A stretch of 64,000 bases of DNA from Pseudoalteromonas sp. UG3-2 (GCF_037120705.1 NZ_JAWLJU010000001.1:248001-312000), one strand, 5' to 3'. Counted from the stretch's first letter, positions 30,718-39,901 are shown. Notes: generated from the sequence alone by a model not told the origin. A program made the numbers and translations.

Positions 30718-32105
30718 TATTTACCCTTTCTTAATTCAACTTTAATGGCTTGTTGAGTCTTAAGTTCAATGGCGGTTTCCGGTTGTTTTTCTCCTGCCTT
30801 GGGGTCTAGCAGCAGCGGGGTATAATTATGGTCAGATAGGCTTCCATGGATAGACTTCAACAGCCCTCCTAAAGCTGGATATAGGCCGTTGCCATAGTAA
30901 GTATTGACCTCAGTTAACCTTTCTAAATCTAAATCGTAAGGCAGCTCAGCTAAACGACGAGTAAAATGAGTAGTGCCAGTGTACGGTTTCATTTTTGGCA
31001 CGCCATACTGACTACAAAACCCATATACGGTGTCGTCAATAATCACAGAAGTGGGCCGCTGTGACACTGGCAAATTAAATAAAGCCTTAGCATGGAAGGC
31101 CTGACCATTTATTGAATAGGTAGCTAACGGCAGCTGATAAATACTGGCCCACTTTTTAAAGCGCGATGGGGAGGCTGCAAATTGCCTGATATCAACGGCC
31201 CAACCATAGTTATGAATTAGACTCTTTTTTAGTCTCTGCATCGCCTGCTGATTATCATAACGCTTTTCTCGATAACGCTTTGAGGCATACCCTGTTAGGC
31301 TATCAATACGACTTTTATTGCGCTTATAGATATTATCTCCGGCGGCTCCTTGCTCCAGCTTAGCTTGAAGCAATCTCACCGAGCGTTTTGCAGGTCTTTG
31401 AATAAAAGACAAAAATACATTAGAGTTAATGTCTCTCATCCGTTCCAAATTAGTTAGAGACAGGCTTGAGTAAAAATACCGCCCAGCGCCAATTATCTTA
31501 AAGGCCAAATAATCTAACATCTCTAGATCACCCTTTGAGGCGTTGGATTTGATTTCAATATTTAACCGTTGTTGCCCTGTTGCATGCTTAGAAAAGGCAC
31601 TGGCAAGCTGGCGAAAGTTTGCTGGCATAGAGTCGAGCAACTTGCCAGAGTGTTGGTCCCGAGTACGCAAATACCCCCATTCACGCTGGTAGTTGAGGGA
31701 CTCAATTTTGCGTCGTTTATTATCTATGGTACCGCTTTCTCTACCTGTGTATTTATCGTGATGTATCACCCACACATCATCAGAGGTTACGCGGACATCC
31801 ACCTCAACCACATCAAAGTCATTGTCTAAGGAATCGATCACTGCAGCCACAGAGTTTTCAGGATACTTAATAGAGCCACGATGGCTTTGTAGCTGATAAT
31901 TGCTACATTGGCGCGAGTTTAAGTAATTAATATTACCTAAAGCGCTACGATAAAAGCCACGAGCAGCAAAAGCCTGACTAAGCGCCTCCTGCTCCACCGT
32001 CTGTTGATTTTGCTTTAAATTTGCCGTGGAGTCCGGTGAGCTTTTACAGCCGGATAATGCCACCAAGACACACGTTAAAAAGAGCAGAAAACCCCGAAAA
32101 GACAT
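30717..32105 (-). CDS. Glycerophosphodiester phosphodiesterase-family lipoprotein
   Basis: A 462-residue lipoprotein with lipobox LSGC near residue 20. The GDPD TIM-barrel starts at about residue 73: SHRGSIKYPENSVAAV provides the first catalytic His and the Arg/Glu metal-site pattern, then VVEVDVRVTSDDVWVIHHDKYTGRESG provides the Glu-x-Asp and the second His. The middle contains LNIEIKS, another conserved segment of this fold. The C-terminal 100 residues are unlike ordinary GDPDs. As first gene of a coupled three-gene unit it probably acts on phospholipid headgroups or a polymer at the membrane; the substrate is not known. Confidence 0.85.
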   Translation of the reverse strand: MSFRGFLLFLTCVLVALSGCKSSPDSTANLKQNQQTVEQEALSQAFAARGFYRSALGNINYLNSRQCSNYQLQSHRGSIKYPENSVAAVIDSLDNDFDVVEVDVRVTSDDVWVIHHDKYTGRESGTIDNKRRKIESLNYQREWGYLRTRDQHSGKLLDSMPANFRQLASAFSKHATGQQRLNIEIKSNASKGDLEMLDYLAFKIIGAGRYFYSSLSLTNLERMRDINSNVFLSFIQRPAKRSVRLLQAKLEQGAAGDNIYKRNKSRIDSLTGYASKRYREKRYDNQQAMQRLKKSLIHNYGWAVDIRQFAASPSRFKKWASIYQLPLATYSINGQAFHAKALFNLPVSQRPTSVIIDDTVYGFCSQYGVPKMKPYTGTTHFTRRLAELPYDLDLERLTEVNTYYGNGLYPALGGLLKSIHGSLSDHNYTPLLLDPKAGEKQPETAIELKTQQAIKVELRKGK

Positions 32106-32502
32106 CCGTATAATCCCTTAACATCAAGTTACACAGCTCAAATTAGAATTGAATTATCCTTTCAAGTCAACAAGATAGTAAAAATCTTGACCGCCGATGG
32201 TTTTTTCAACCAAAAGCTTACAGCCCAATTACAATGATTCAACAAAAAAGCTTAGAGATTCAAACTAGTATGCTCGCAAGATTTATCTCAGTATAAAACC
32301 GCTTTCCCTTATTGAGTTTGGTTTTGCTACTCCAAGACACACCAGCGCTACCGTCATTTTGTATCAACGTATGCGTAAATAATATTGTAACCGGAATTTT
32401 ATATCGCGATGGTTTTACGGCGGCACAACTTCATCTATTGGGTCACGGAATGAATCCGCCGCTATGGGATTGGCGTGGTGCTTAAGAGCAGCCACCCTTT
32501 TG
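32106..32502. repeat. Intergenic DNA leading into a REP region, with degenerate units
   Basis: From 32106 to about 32390 no gene or repeat is seen; it should hold the promoter of the GDPD operon. From about 32395 decayed REP fragments appear (TTTTATATCGCGATGG, CGGAATGAATCCGCCG). Confidence 0.6.
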
Positions 32503-32650
32503 TAGGCGCGATTTTATATCGCGATAAAAGATCCCGGCATAAAGCCGGTCCCACATTTCGGTTTTGCACCTAGGTCGCGGAATCAATCCGCGCCTGCAAA
32601 AGGTGGGCGGTGTTATTTGAATCGTGTCTTCCAAACACACGACCCTTTTG
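32503..32650 (+). repeat. Composite REP unit of the type found at 26241-26727
   Basis: A unit starting TAGGCGCG at 32503. It lacks the GTTTTTATGGTTTATA segment but keeps the inverted hairpins GATCCCGGCATAAAGCCGG and CGCGGAATCAATCCGCG and the ATTTGAATCGTG spacer. Confidence 0.85.
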
Positions 32651-33120
32651 TAGGCGCGATTTTACATCGCGGTTGTTTTTATGGTTTATATCGCGACAAA
32701 AGATCCCGGCGGAAAACCGCTCCCACATTTCGGTTTTGCACCTAGGTCGCGGAATCAATCCGCGCCTACAGAATTTGTGTTATTTGAATCTGTGACTCCA
32801 AAAAAGCACGCCACTTTCGTAGCAACGATTTTACATCGCGATGTTTTTAAGACGATAACATTTCGTATCTGCTGTAGGCGCGATTTTACATCGCGCTTGT
32901 TTTTATGGTTTATATCGCGACAAAAGATCCCGGCGGAAAACCGCTCCCACATTTCGGTTTTGCACCTAGGTCGCGGAATCAATCCGCGCCTACAGAATTT
33001 GTGTTATTTGAATCTGTGACTCCAAAAAAGCACGCCACTTTCGTAGCAGCGATTTTACATCGCGATGTTTTTAAGACGGTAACATTTCGTATCTGCTGTA
33101 GGCGCGATTTTATTTCGCGG
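32651..33120 (+). repeat. Near-perfect 224-bp tandem duplication of an extended REP unit
   Basis: Copies at 32651-32874 and 32875-33098 differ at only about three positions (visible at 32671/32895, 32824/33048 and 32854/33078), and a truncated third copy runs to 33120. Each contains the TAGGCGCG hairpin, inverted hairpins ending in TCCCAC and GCGCCTAC, a TTCGTAGCA-CGATTTTACATCGCG hairpin and an ATCTGCTG spacer. The two long frames read through it are repeat artefacts. Confidence 0.93.
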
Positions 33121-33152
33121 TGGTGTTATTTCTTATCGAAGCTGGCTAGTAA

Positions 33153-34409
33153 TTACTCCTTTTTACGCAACCAAAACAAACTTCCCTCAACACTAAGCCA
33201 GGCTTTTTTACCGCCGTTAGTAATATACATGATCACTTCTTCTTTAGAGCCTCGAGAATACATGTACACAGGCCCTTCTTTGTACTTTTCTTGGCCTGTC
33301 AGTATTCTAATAAAATGCTTGTTACTTTGCTTTAATTCACTTTTGAGCGCTTTTAACTCTTCACTGGATCTTTGCTGGGCATAAAACATCAAGGCTTTTG
33401 CACCAAGCATAGACAAACTCGGCTCATCAAACTCTTCTAATAACGCTTCTAGTTTTTGCCACTGCTGCAAAATAACCAAACAGTTCGCATACATATAACG
33501 GCAACCCTGGTTATCGCTGGGGTTTAATCGCAATAATTCTTCAAGTTCCTTGCTGGCCATTTCTATTTTATCGGCATTAAAATAAATCATGGCTTTGTGA
33601 TGCCGTACCAGCATGTATGGCCGAGTTTCGTGCATCAACCAAAATACTCCCTCGTTCTCCCTTTTAAAAGCAGGGGTGACAATATTTTGTTCTTCCTCGG
33701 CAATAAACGCATCTAACCTTGGGATTGACGCTACTCCTTCAAGCATCAGCAGCTCATCAACCAGCTCTTCTCTTTGTGCCTGCTCAAACTCACTTAGACC
33801 GTCAACGTAATCATTAGCAAGTAGCTCGGCATCTAGCAGCGCTTCGTCGTCCTCTTCCCCCCAGCTTAACGCGTCTTTCAAAGCAAATAGCTCCACTTTC
33901 AAAGAACGCTTTAGTTGCTGCATATGCTGTTCAAAACTATAAACTGGCTCCATGCCTTGGTAGCTTTCGCGCGCAGCAGCCAAGCTAGTAAAACTATGGA
34001 ATAGATCTCTGACGTTGTTCACATTATGTCTGGTTAAGGTAGGAAGATCAGTGGTATCGGCTATATCAAACGCCGCCACGACCCCCTGGCAAAAGCTCGG
34101 TAAGGGTTGCTCTTTCGCTAACACTGGCTCTATTTCTTTTTTCGGTAAAACACACGCTTTGGGTAGCTGATACTCTTCTTCTGTGACTAGGGTATAAGCC
34201 TCTTCACACATAAAAAGAAGTGTTTCTAGTTGAATTTTATGAATAGATTGATAATTACCAAACAAGGTTTGCAGCAGATAATCTGCCCGAAGCACGTTTT
34301 GAGTGGCAGCTAAGCCCACCAAAAAACCTTCTATTACATATTGATTAGGCTGCTTTTCGGTGGTTTCAGTAAAAGCAATAAGTGCCTTTTTCATTGCAGC
34401 AGGTAGCAT
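33153..34409 (-). CDS. UPF0149/YecA-like protein with TPR-like C-terminus
   Basis: A protein of about 418 residues from the ATG at 34409, which has an AAAAAAGGA ribosome-binding site; upstream in-frame codons give an unlikely Cys-rich leader. The N-terminal part (about 1-120, FVIGFLVGL-like NQYVIEGFLVGLAAT, LPSFCQGVVAAFD) resembles UPF0149/YecA proteins. The C-terminal part (about 255-375, MIYFNADKIEMASKELEELLRLNPSDNQGCRYMYANCLV) is TPR-like and matches proteins of the ST7-like group. The cytoplasmic function is unknown. The gene ends next to the REP array. Confidence 0.65.
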   Translation of the reverse strand: MLPAAMKKALIAFTETTEKQPNQYVIEGFLVGLAATQNVLRADYLLQTLFGNYQSIHKIQLETLLFMCEEAYTLVTEEEYQLPKACVLPKKEIEPVLAKEQPLPSFCQGVVAAFDIADTTDLPTLTRHNVNNVRDLFHSFTSLAAARESYQGMEPVYSFEQHMQQLKRSLKVELFALKDALSWGEEDDEALLDAELLANDYVDGLSEFEQAQREELVDELLMLEGVASIPRLDAFIAEEEQNIVTPAFKRENEGVFWLMHETRPYMLVRHHKAMIYFNADKIEMASKELEELLRLNPSDNQGCRYMYANCLVILQQWQKLEALLEEFDEPSLSMLGAKALMFYAQQRSSEELKALKSELKQSNKHFIRILTGQEKYKEGPVYMYSRGSKEEVIMYITNGGKKAWLSVEGSLFWLRKKE

Positions 34410-34545
34410 AAAATTCCTTTTTTCAAATTGGTTACAAGATACAAATTGACATGATACACAGCGAGAGCAAATTACTAGCCCGGCCGTGCTACATATTTTA
34501 TAAAGATGGCTAGAGAAAACAGGGTAAGTTAGAGCAACTAGGCGA

Positions 34546-34899
34546 TTACTGCGCACGCCATTTATGCCAGGCCGCACACATCCCTAAACTAAAGACCCCG
34601 CTGGCATAAGTAATGTACAAAGGCACCGAGCTGCCTTCGTCTTCAGCATACATAAACACACTCGACATAATGCCCGCCGCCACCGCGCCAATAAGTAACC
34701 ACACCGCGGCGCTAAATAACTTGTAGTTAGGGGCACTGACATAGCCTGCAAACACCACACAGGCCGCCGCCACCGAGCCAATCACTGGCTTTTTCCACCA
34801 GCCAATGTAGTCTGCCAACATCCCCGCCGCCGTTGCCGACACCACAAAGGCAACCACCACAATAACAGCCGAAAGCGCAAAACCAAGAACCTGCTGCAT
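34546..34899 (-). CDS. Small integral membrane protein
   Basis: A hydrophobic protein of 117 residues from the ATG at 34899 (GAGG ribosome-binding site; the longer frame to 34968 has no such site). Four membrane segments are likely. No family was recognised. It lies between the UPF0149-like gene and the divergent methyltransferase. Confidence 0.65.
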   Translation of the reverse strand: MQQVLGFALSAVIVVVAFVVSATAAGMLADYIGWWKKPVIGSVAAACVVFAGYVSAPNYKLFSAAVWLLIGAVAAGIMSSVFMYAEDEGSSVPLYITYASGVFSLGMCAAWHKWRAQ

Positions 34900-34952
34900 A
34901 GTAACCTCATCTAAAAAAGCCAAACAAAGCACGACTACTTTTCTGCGCCCCT

Positions 34953-35555
34953 TTGTATATAAACCCATTTTTAGTTAACTTTACAAGTATTGCTTTACAA
35001 ATTCATGGTGCAGCTATCCCTTTTGCAATTGAAATCGCCTTTGTCGTCATCGCCTTGCTGATAGCCAGCTCTATTGTGTGGAGCACGATCCGCGTGGGGA
35101 TCTCCCCTATGCCTAGCTCAAACAAAGCGCGTAATGCCATCATAAAACTCGCCGAAAATACCGGAACCGGCCCTATTTACGACTTAGGCAGCGGTTGGGG
35201 AGGCTTAGCCGTGCAACTCGCCAAACAATATCCTCAGCGCCAAATAGTGGGGTATGAAGCTTCATTACTACCTTGGCTGGTGTCGGTGTGGTATAAGAAC
35301 CTCGCAGGGCTTAACAACCTCACCTTCAAAAAACAAAACTTTCTTGAAGTTGAGTTTGCCAGCGCCGATCTGCTCGTTTGCTATTTACACCCTCAAGGCA
35401 TGGCTGAAATTGCACAAAAGCTGAGCCACCAAGGCAACTTCGCTGGTTTCTTAATCAGCCATAACTTTGCCCTACCCAGCACATCACCCGAACACACACT
35501 CACCGTAGCAGACTTTTATCGCTCACCGGTGTATCGCTATCGGTTAACTATTTAG
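34953..35555 (+). CDS. Membrane-anchored class I SAM methyltransferase
   Basis: About 200 residues from a TTG at 34953; no ATG or GTG is in frame before the membrane helix, so the start is uncertain. An N-terminal helix (FAIEIAFVVIALLIASSIVW) precedes a class I methyltransferase fold with motif I YDLGSGWGGLAVQLA, acidic motif II VGYEAS, and LVCYLHPQGM as the motif IV region. The substrate is unknown. It is monocistronic, with the VOC gene about 90 bp downstream on the same strand. Confidence 0.75.
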   Translation: MYINPFLVNFTSIALQIHGAAIPFAIEIAFVVIALLIASSIVWSTIRVGISPMPSSNKARNAIIKLAENTGTGPIYDLGSGWGGLAVQLAKQYPQRQIVGYEASLLPWLVSVWYKNLAGLNNLTFKKQNFLEVEFASADLLVCYLHPQGMAEIAQKLSHQGNFAGFLISHNFALPSTSPEHTLTVADFYRSPVYRYRLTI

Positions 35556-35646
35556 CTAGAGCAATTACCACGCCCAAGCAAATTACTCTGTTAATGCCAT
35601 TGCGTTTAATGCAAAGTAATAAAAACCTTAAAAAGGAACAACGCAG

Positions 35647-36012
35647 ATGTATTTAGGCAAAGCTATTCCGCAACTCCCCTCTGGCAACCTTGAGGTGACG
35701 GCAGCATTTATGGCTAAACGACTTGGCTTTAACATTGAGTTAATACTGCCAGAGCATGGCCTCTTGATTGTGGTAAGAGACGACGCTGAAATCCACTTTT
35801 GGCAAGCCCAAAGCGAAGAACAAGCCAAAACGCTTGGCAGCTGTAGCAGCTGCTATATCAGAGTTAAAAACATCGAAGCTTTATACACACAACTGCAAGC
35901 ACTAAACGCCCCATTTAGATACGAGCTGACCACACAACCCTGGGGGATGAAAGAAATGCAAATCGACGACCCCTATGGCAACGCCATTCGCTTTGGCCAA
36001 CCTGTGAGGTAG
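35647..36012 (+). CDS. VOC-superfamily protein (bleomycin-resistance-like)
   Basis: A 121-residue protein with the paired beta-alpha-beta-beta-beta modules of the glyoxalase/bleomycin-binding fold (IPQLPSGNLEVTAAFMAKRLGF, then ILPEHGLLIVVRDDAEIHFWQ, and the C-terminal WGMKEMQIDDPYGNAIRFGQP). The short size and IHFWQA segment are those of drug-binding BLMA-type proteins rather than metal-dependent glyoxalase I. Ligand unknown. Ribosome-binding site AAGGA. Confidence 0.85.
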   Translation: MYLGKAIPQLPSGNLEVTAAFMAKRLGFNIELILPEHGLLIVVRDDAEIHFWQAQSEEQAKTLGSCSSCYIRVKNIEALYTQLQALNAPFRYELTTQPWGMKEMQIDDPYGNAIRFGQPVR

Positions 36013-36081
36013 GAGCATGACTATTAGAAATGTATGGCCAGAAGCTATTAAACTTTTTAGGCTAAGTGAAAGATAAATAAG

Positions 36082-36106
36082 GTCGGAGCCGCTTTACGCG
36101 GCGATC
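36082..36106 (-). repeat. Isolated REP-type hairpin (GTCGGAGCC class)
   Basis: GTCGGAGCCGCTTTACGCGG followed by CGATC, the reverse orientation of the hairpins at 41-46 kb. It lies downstream of both the VOC gene and the convergent helicase gene. Confidence 0.85.
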
Positions 36107-36204
36107 TGTTTCGGTTAAGCACAATTTAGTACTGAAAAGCCATATCCTTAGCCTGCCAAACCAATAGGGAAAAGCATCTCACTAGACGCCAAATCCACTT
36201 ATGG

Positions 36205-39138
36205 TTAACCCAGAATACTTTTCAATCGTGCAAACGTCACAAACTCATCACTGGCTTCCATTACTGCATAATCAGGGTTCCTTGCCACAAGCAAGTAAGT
36301 GACTTCACCTTGCTCATTAACCTGCTTTTTTACATCTCGTAATAGAAACTGTTCGTCGCCAGCTGTATCAAATTGCTCAATAGCAATAGTCGTATTAGTA
36401 ATTGAACCGGCATTATTAGCAGTGATCCGCTCAAGCAAAAGCAAATCCCCATCAAGTATTGGGTTCTTTCCACCGTTCATGGAATTGCCACTCGCATGAG
36501 CTAAGAAATGCTTTTCCGGGTCAACTTTACCGCAGCCAGATGGAACAGGAACGTACGTCATATCGCTACTGTCACCGGTTTTAAAATGACCACAGGCAAC
36601 TTTTAGGTTTGGAAAGTATGGGAGCTTCTGAGTTTCTTCGTTTTCTTCGCTGTAAAGAGGAGTAACAGTGTCCTTAGTTTGCTCTTCTTGTCTTGTATTA
36701 TGCATTTGCGCTTGCACTGATGGCCGCTGGCTGTACTTTGCCAATGCATAATCCACTAATTCCAATACCGCAGAATTTAAGCTTTCAACTTGCTCAGTTG
36801 GCACATCAAAATTCGCTTTGAACTTGTCCCCTTCAAGCAAAAACCACTGGCTGCCATCTTTGTTTTTACTACTAAAGTGGCGAATTGGATTTCGACACCA
36901 GTAGGCAATCCAAGCTTTTGACTCTGGCTGCAGTGACATCTCTTTTTGCCCAAGGTCGTGCTGTTTTAAATTTGGGTAGCGCGATAGTATTTTTGCACTG
37001 AGCACTGCTAAGTCAGTAATTGTCGGCGGCTTTAAAAAACCATCCAATTGCACAAACGCTTGCAATAGAATTGCCTTAAAGCACTTGGTCATCGAAGTCG
37101 TTTGCACGCCCTTATTTAAGAAGTCATAAAATGGCCTGAGCTGTTCAGCGGCGTTGTGTTTATCATCATCTAAGTCAGATGTTTGGGCTATTAAATCAAA
37201 CCAACCATTGTGCTGCTTGTTCACCTTGGTTAACTCACCGTAATGGCGATAGAACTCACTTATAGTGGGCAAGTGCCCTAGCTGCTCGGCAAGCTCAGTC
37301 ACATCTTCAAGTGCTGTAGTACGCTGAGCTTTTGCGAGTTTTTGCCAAAAATCAGTGACCGCTAAATCGATATTTACATAGCAGCCATCTGGTAGGTTTG
37401 GCTTGCGTAACTTTCTTACAACGCCGGTTGCTGAGTTCTCTTGCAATAGCGCAAAAGGCTTGTTTAAAAAGCTATGGTGGTTGCCGATAAAATCCAATAC
37501 CACAAGGTGATCTTTGCCTTCATGGCGTCGCAGACCACGGCCCAGCTGCTGTAGAAAGAGAATTTTAGACTCACTCGGGCGCAACATTAATATGGTATCT
37601 ATGCTGGGTAAATCCGTACCTTCATTAAATAAATCAACGGTAAATAATACTTCAACGCGCCGATTGTCGAGCATTCTTAATGCTTCATTTCTTCTTACTT
37701 TTGACTGGCTGTGTACAGACAGAGCTTTAACCCCTGCTTTTTCAAAAGCGTTGGCCATGTAATCCGCATGTTTTGTCGACACGCAAAAGGCTAATGTGCG
37801 AGATTGCCTGTGTTTGCGCCACTGCGTTAACGCATGAGTGGCTCGTTTATTGGTGGCAAAGGTGTATTCAAGGGCATGTGGATCAAAACGACCATTGCGC
37901 CACGGGATCTCTTTATAGTTTACGTTTTCGTCCCAAATCCCGTAATAATGAAACGGCACTAAGGTGTTACTATCAATGCCTTGAGTTAAGTTGCGTTCAA
38001 AAACCAAGTTATTATCACAAAGCCCAAGAATGTCCGCTTGATCGGTTCGTTCTGGCGTTGCAGTCAAACCAAGTAGAAACTCGGGTTCAAAGTAATCCAA
38101 TAACAGCCGATAGCCAGGCGCACTGGCATGATGAAACTCATCCACAATAATATAATCGAAACAATTTTTGCTAAATTGCTGGATGTGTTCAGACCGACCA
38201 ATTGTTTGAATAGACGCAAATAAACACTCAGCATCGAACTCTTTTTGATTGCCGTTAAAGAACCCTGTTGAGTGGTTAAGTAACCTAGCAAAGGTGCGCT
38301 GCGCCTGTAATAGTATTTCTTCGCGGTGAGCAACAAATAGCACACGCTTGGCTTTAAATTGCTTGATATCAAACGCACTTAACCAGGTTTTGCCCATGCC
38401 TGTAGCCAACACTACTAAACCACGCTTAAAGCCTGCTTCTCGTGTTTTGTTAAGCGCTTCTAGTGCGTGAATTTGCTCTGGCTGTGGTGACGGAGTTTCA
38501 GTTTGCTCATCCGAAAGCTCTGGTGCCACTGCTATAAACTTTTGTTGCTTGCGTCTTTTTATATATTGGGTGATCCAGTCGTGGGTCAGTGTGACTACAT
38601 TGGGGTGCTTAAACACCTCATGAAACGCCAGTCGAATGTTGTTGAACTCTTTTGCTGCTGGGCTCGTTTCTGGGGCACCATAATCATGCCTAAAGTTCCA
38701 CTCAAAGCCACTGGTTAAGGCGCTTTTACTGATATTACTAGATCCAACAAAAGCACAACCCGACACCAACTCACCTTGCTTACTGTTCTTTACGAAGATA
38801 TATGACTTCATATGAAAGCTTTGATTAGACTGAGTTTGATAAATGCGAATATCAGCGCCTCTATCGACCAGTGCCATCAGCTCCCGCAAAGCACTAGGGT
38901 GGCTAATATCTAAATAATCAGATGTCAGTAGCTTTAACTGCGCGCCATTTGCCAACGCTTCAGAAAAAGAATCAAACAACAATGCCAAGCCACTCGGCTG
39001 AATAAAAGAAACTGTTACTTCAATCTCGTCAGCATGGTTAATTGCATGCAGTAAATGAGGTAATAACGGATCTTCGCCGCCACACGTCAGCTGTTTAGCC
39101 TCTAACTGTAATTGCATTTCTTGTTGTTTTGTCGCCAT
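36205..39138 (-). CDS. PLD-nuclease / SF2 helicase / S24 peptidase fusion (DUF3427-type helicase), probable defence protein
   Basis: A 977-residue multidomain protein. Residues about 25-180 form a phospholipase-D-like nuclease domain (FHMKSYIF and GSSNIS, the HxK and GSxN parts of the HKD motif). Residues about 225-600 form an SF2 helicase: Walker A ATGMGKTW, DEFHH box, SAT-like LGLTATPERTD, and motifs V-VI FNEGTDLPSIDT and QQLGRGLRRHEGKDH. A helical DUF3427-like middle follows. The last 137 residues are a LexA/UmuD-type S24 peptidase domain with candidate Ser886 in ASGNSMNGG and Lys937/938 in LLRDVKKQ. The gene starts 9 bp after a methyltransferase gene. It probably acts on foreign or damaged DNA. 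Confidence 0.88.
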   Translation of the reverse strand: MATKQQEMQLQLEAKQLTCGGEDPLLPHLLHAINHADEIEVTVSFIQPSGLALLFDSFSEALANGAQLKLLTSDYLDISHPSALRELMALVDRGADIRIYQTQSNQSFHMKSYIFVKNSKQGELVSGCAFVGSSNISKSALTSGFEWNFRHDYGAPETSPAAKEFNNIRLAFHEVFKHPNVVTLTHDWITQYIKRRKQQKFIAVAPELSDEQTETPSPQPEQIHALEALNKTREAGFKRGLVVLATGMGKTWLSAFDIKQFKAKRVLFVAHREEILLQAQRTFARLLNHSTGFFNGNQKEFDAECLFASIQTIGRSEHIQQFSKNCFDYIIVDEFHHASAPGYRLLLDYFEPEFLLGLTATPERTDQADILGLCDNNLVFERNLTQGIDSNTLVPFHYYGIWDENVNYKEIPWRNGRFDPHALEYTFATNKRATHALTQWRKHRQSRTLAFCVSTKHADYMANAFEKAGVKALSVHSQSKVRRNEALRMLDNRRVEVLFTVDLFNEGTDLPSIDTILMLRPSESKILFLQQLGRGLRRHEGKDHLVVLDFIGNHHSFLNKPFALLQENSATGVVRKLRKPNLPDGCYVNIDLAVTDFWQKLAKAQRTTALEDVTELAEQLGHLPTISEFYRHYGELTKVNKQHNGWFDLIAQTSDLDDDKHNAAEQLRPFYDFLNKGVQTTSMTKCFKAILLQAFVQLDGFLKPPTITDLAVLSAKILSRYPNLKQHDLGQKEMSLQPESKAWIAYWCRNPIRHFSSKNKDGSQWFLLEGDKFKANFDVPTEQVESLNSAVLELVDYALAKYSQRPSVQAQMHNTRQEEQTKDTVTPLYSEENEETQKLPYFPNLKVACGHFKTGDSSDMTYVPVPSGCGKVDPEKHFLAHASGNSMNGGKNPILDGDLLLLERITANNAGSITNTTIAIEQFDTAGDEQFLLRDVKKQVNEQGEVTYLLVARNPDYAVMEASDEFVTFARLKSILG

Positions 39139-39147
39139 TGGTTACTC

Positions 39148-39738
39148 TTAACGTCTCTTTAGCAGCGCATTTAACCACAGCTCATGTTCTCTGCCGGGCC
39201 GTTGATCGCAAGTTTGCCAAACTTCGAAGACCTCAAGCCATTGCTGCTTAGCCACAAGCTCGGCTAAACCACTCTCATTTAGATCCGTAAAATGCCTACC
39301 TTGTGCATTACGCTCCGCGTCACCGTATTTAAAGCTGACATAAAGGGTACCGCCGGACTTTAATGCTGTTGTTAAATTTTGAAAGGCGCTAGGTAATTCC
39401 TCTTGTTTTACATGCAACAAACTGGCGCAGCACCATATGCCATCGTATTGCTGATTTTCAGACAACTCTGCAAAGGTTTTAACCTGTACTTTTTCGCCAA
39501 GTAAGTTACTGGCAAAAGCAGCCAACTCAGGGCAAGCGTCAAAAGCACTGACCTTAAAGCCCACTTTTTTAAAATGCAGCGCGTCCCGCCCTGAGCCGCA
39601 GCCAGCATCTAAAATATGACCACCAGCGGGAATATTGGGGAGAAAGCGCTGATATAAGGGGCTCATGTCAACATTTAAAGTCGACTCAGTAAAAGATTGA
39701 CTGTTCTTACGATAAAACTCAACAGTTGCGTTTGGCAT
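39148..39738 (-). CDS. Class I SAM methyltransferase (TehB-like) coupled to the helicase
   Basis: A 196-residue class I methyltransferase with motif I ILDAGCGSGRDALHFKKVG, VSAFDACPELA and IWCCASLLHVKQEELP, the pattern of TehB/UbiE-like small-molecule methyltransferases. No DNA-methylase motif (DPPY or PCQ) is visible, so it is unlikely to be an ordinary modification enzyme. It lies directly upstream of the PLD-helicase gene with a 9-bp gap on the same strand. Its role in the pair is unknown. Confidence 0.85.
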   Translation of the reverse strand: MPNATVEFYRKNSQSFTESTLNVDMSPLYQRFLPNIPAGGHILDAGCGSGRDALHFKKVGFKVSAFDACPELAAFASNLLGEKVQVKTFAELSENQQYDGIWCCASLLHVKQEELPSAFQNLTTALKSGGTLYVSFKYGDAERNAQGRHFTDLNESGLAELVAKQQWLEVFEVWQTCDQRPGREHELWLNALLKRR

Positions 39739-39901
39739 GCTTTACCTTTTGTTTTTTCGGCAAAATTTAAATCCTTTCTAAGTTAATATTAAACCTGAAA
39801 ATGAGCTAATTTCATAGTAAACATGCTTAGATACCTCGGTTTACATCAATGAAACAATCACATACATTGGATGTTAGGCATTGACGAAGCGAGGAAGCGC
39901 C

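Noticed and set aside
26241..33120. Tandem arrays as possible CRISPR
   Set aside because: Units of 172-224 bp consist of several hairpins without unique spacers of about 30 bp, and no cas genes are present.
32681..33384. Overlapping plus-strand frames of 112 and 159 residues starting MVYIATKDPGGK
   Set aside because: They lie in the 224-bp tandem REP units; their identical starts simply reflect the repeated DNA, and the longer one runs antisense into the UPF0149-like gene.
34899..34968. Longer start for the small membrane protein overlapping the methyltransferase start
   Set aside because: The upstream segment has no ribosome-binding site and the ATG at 34899 has one; the apparent divergent overlap disappears.
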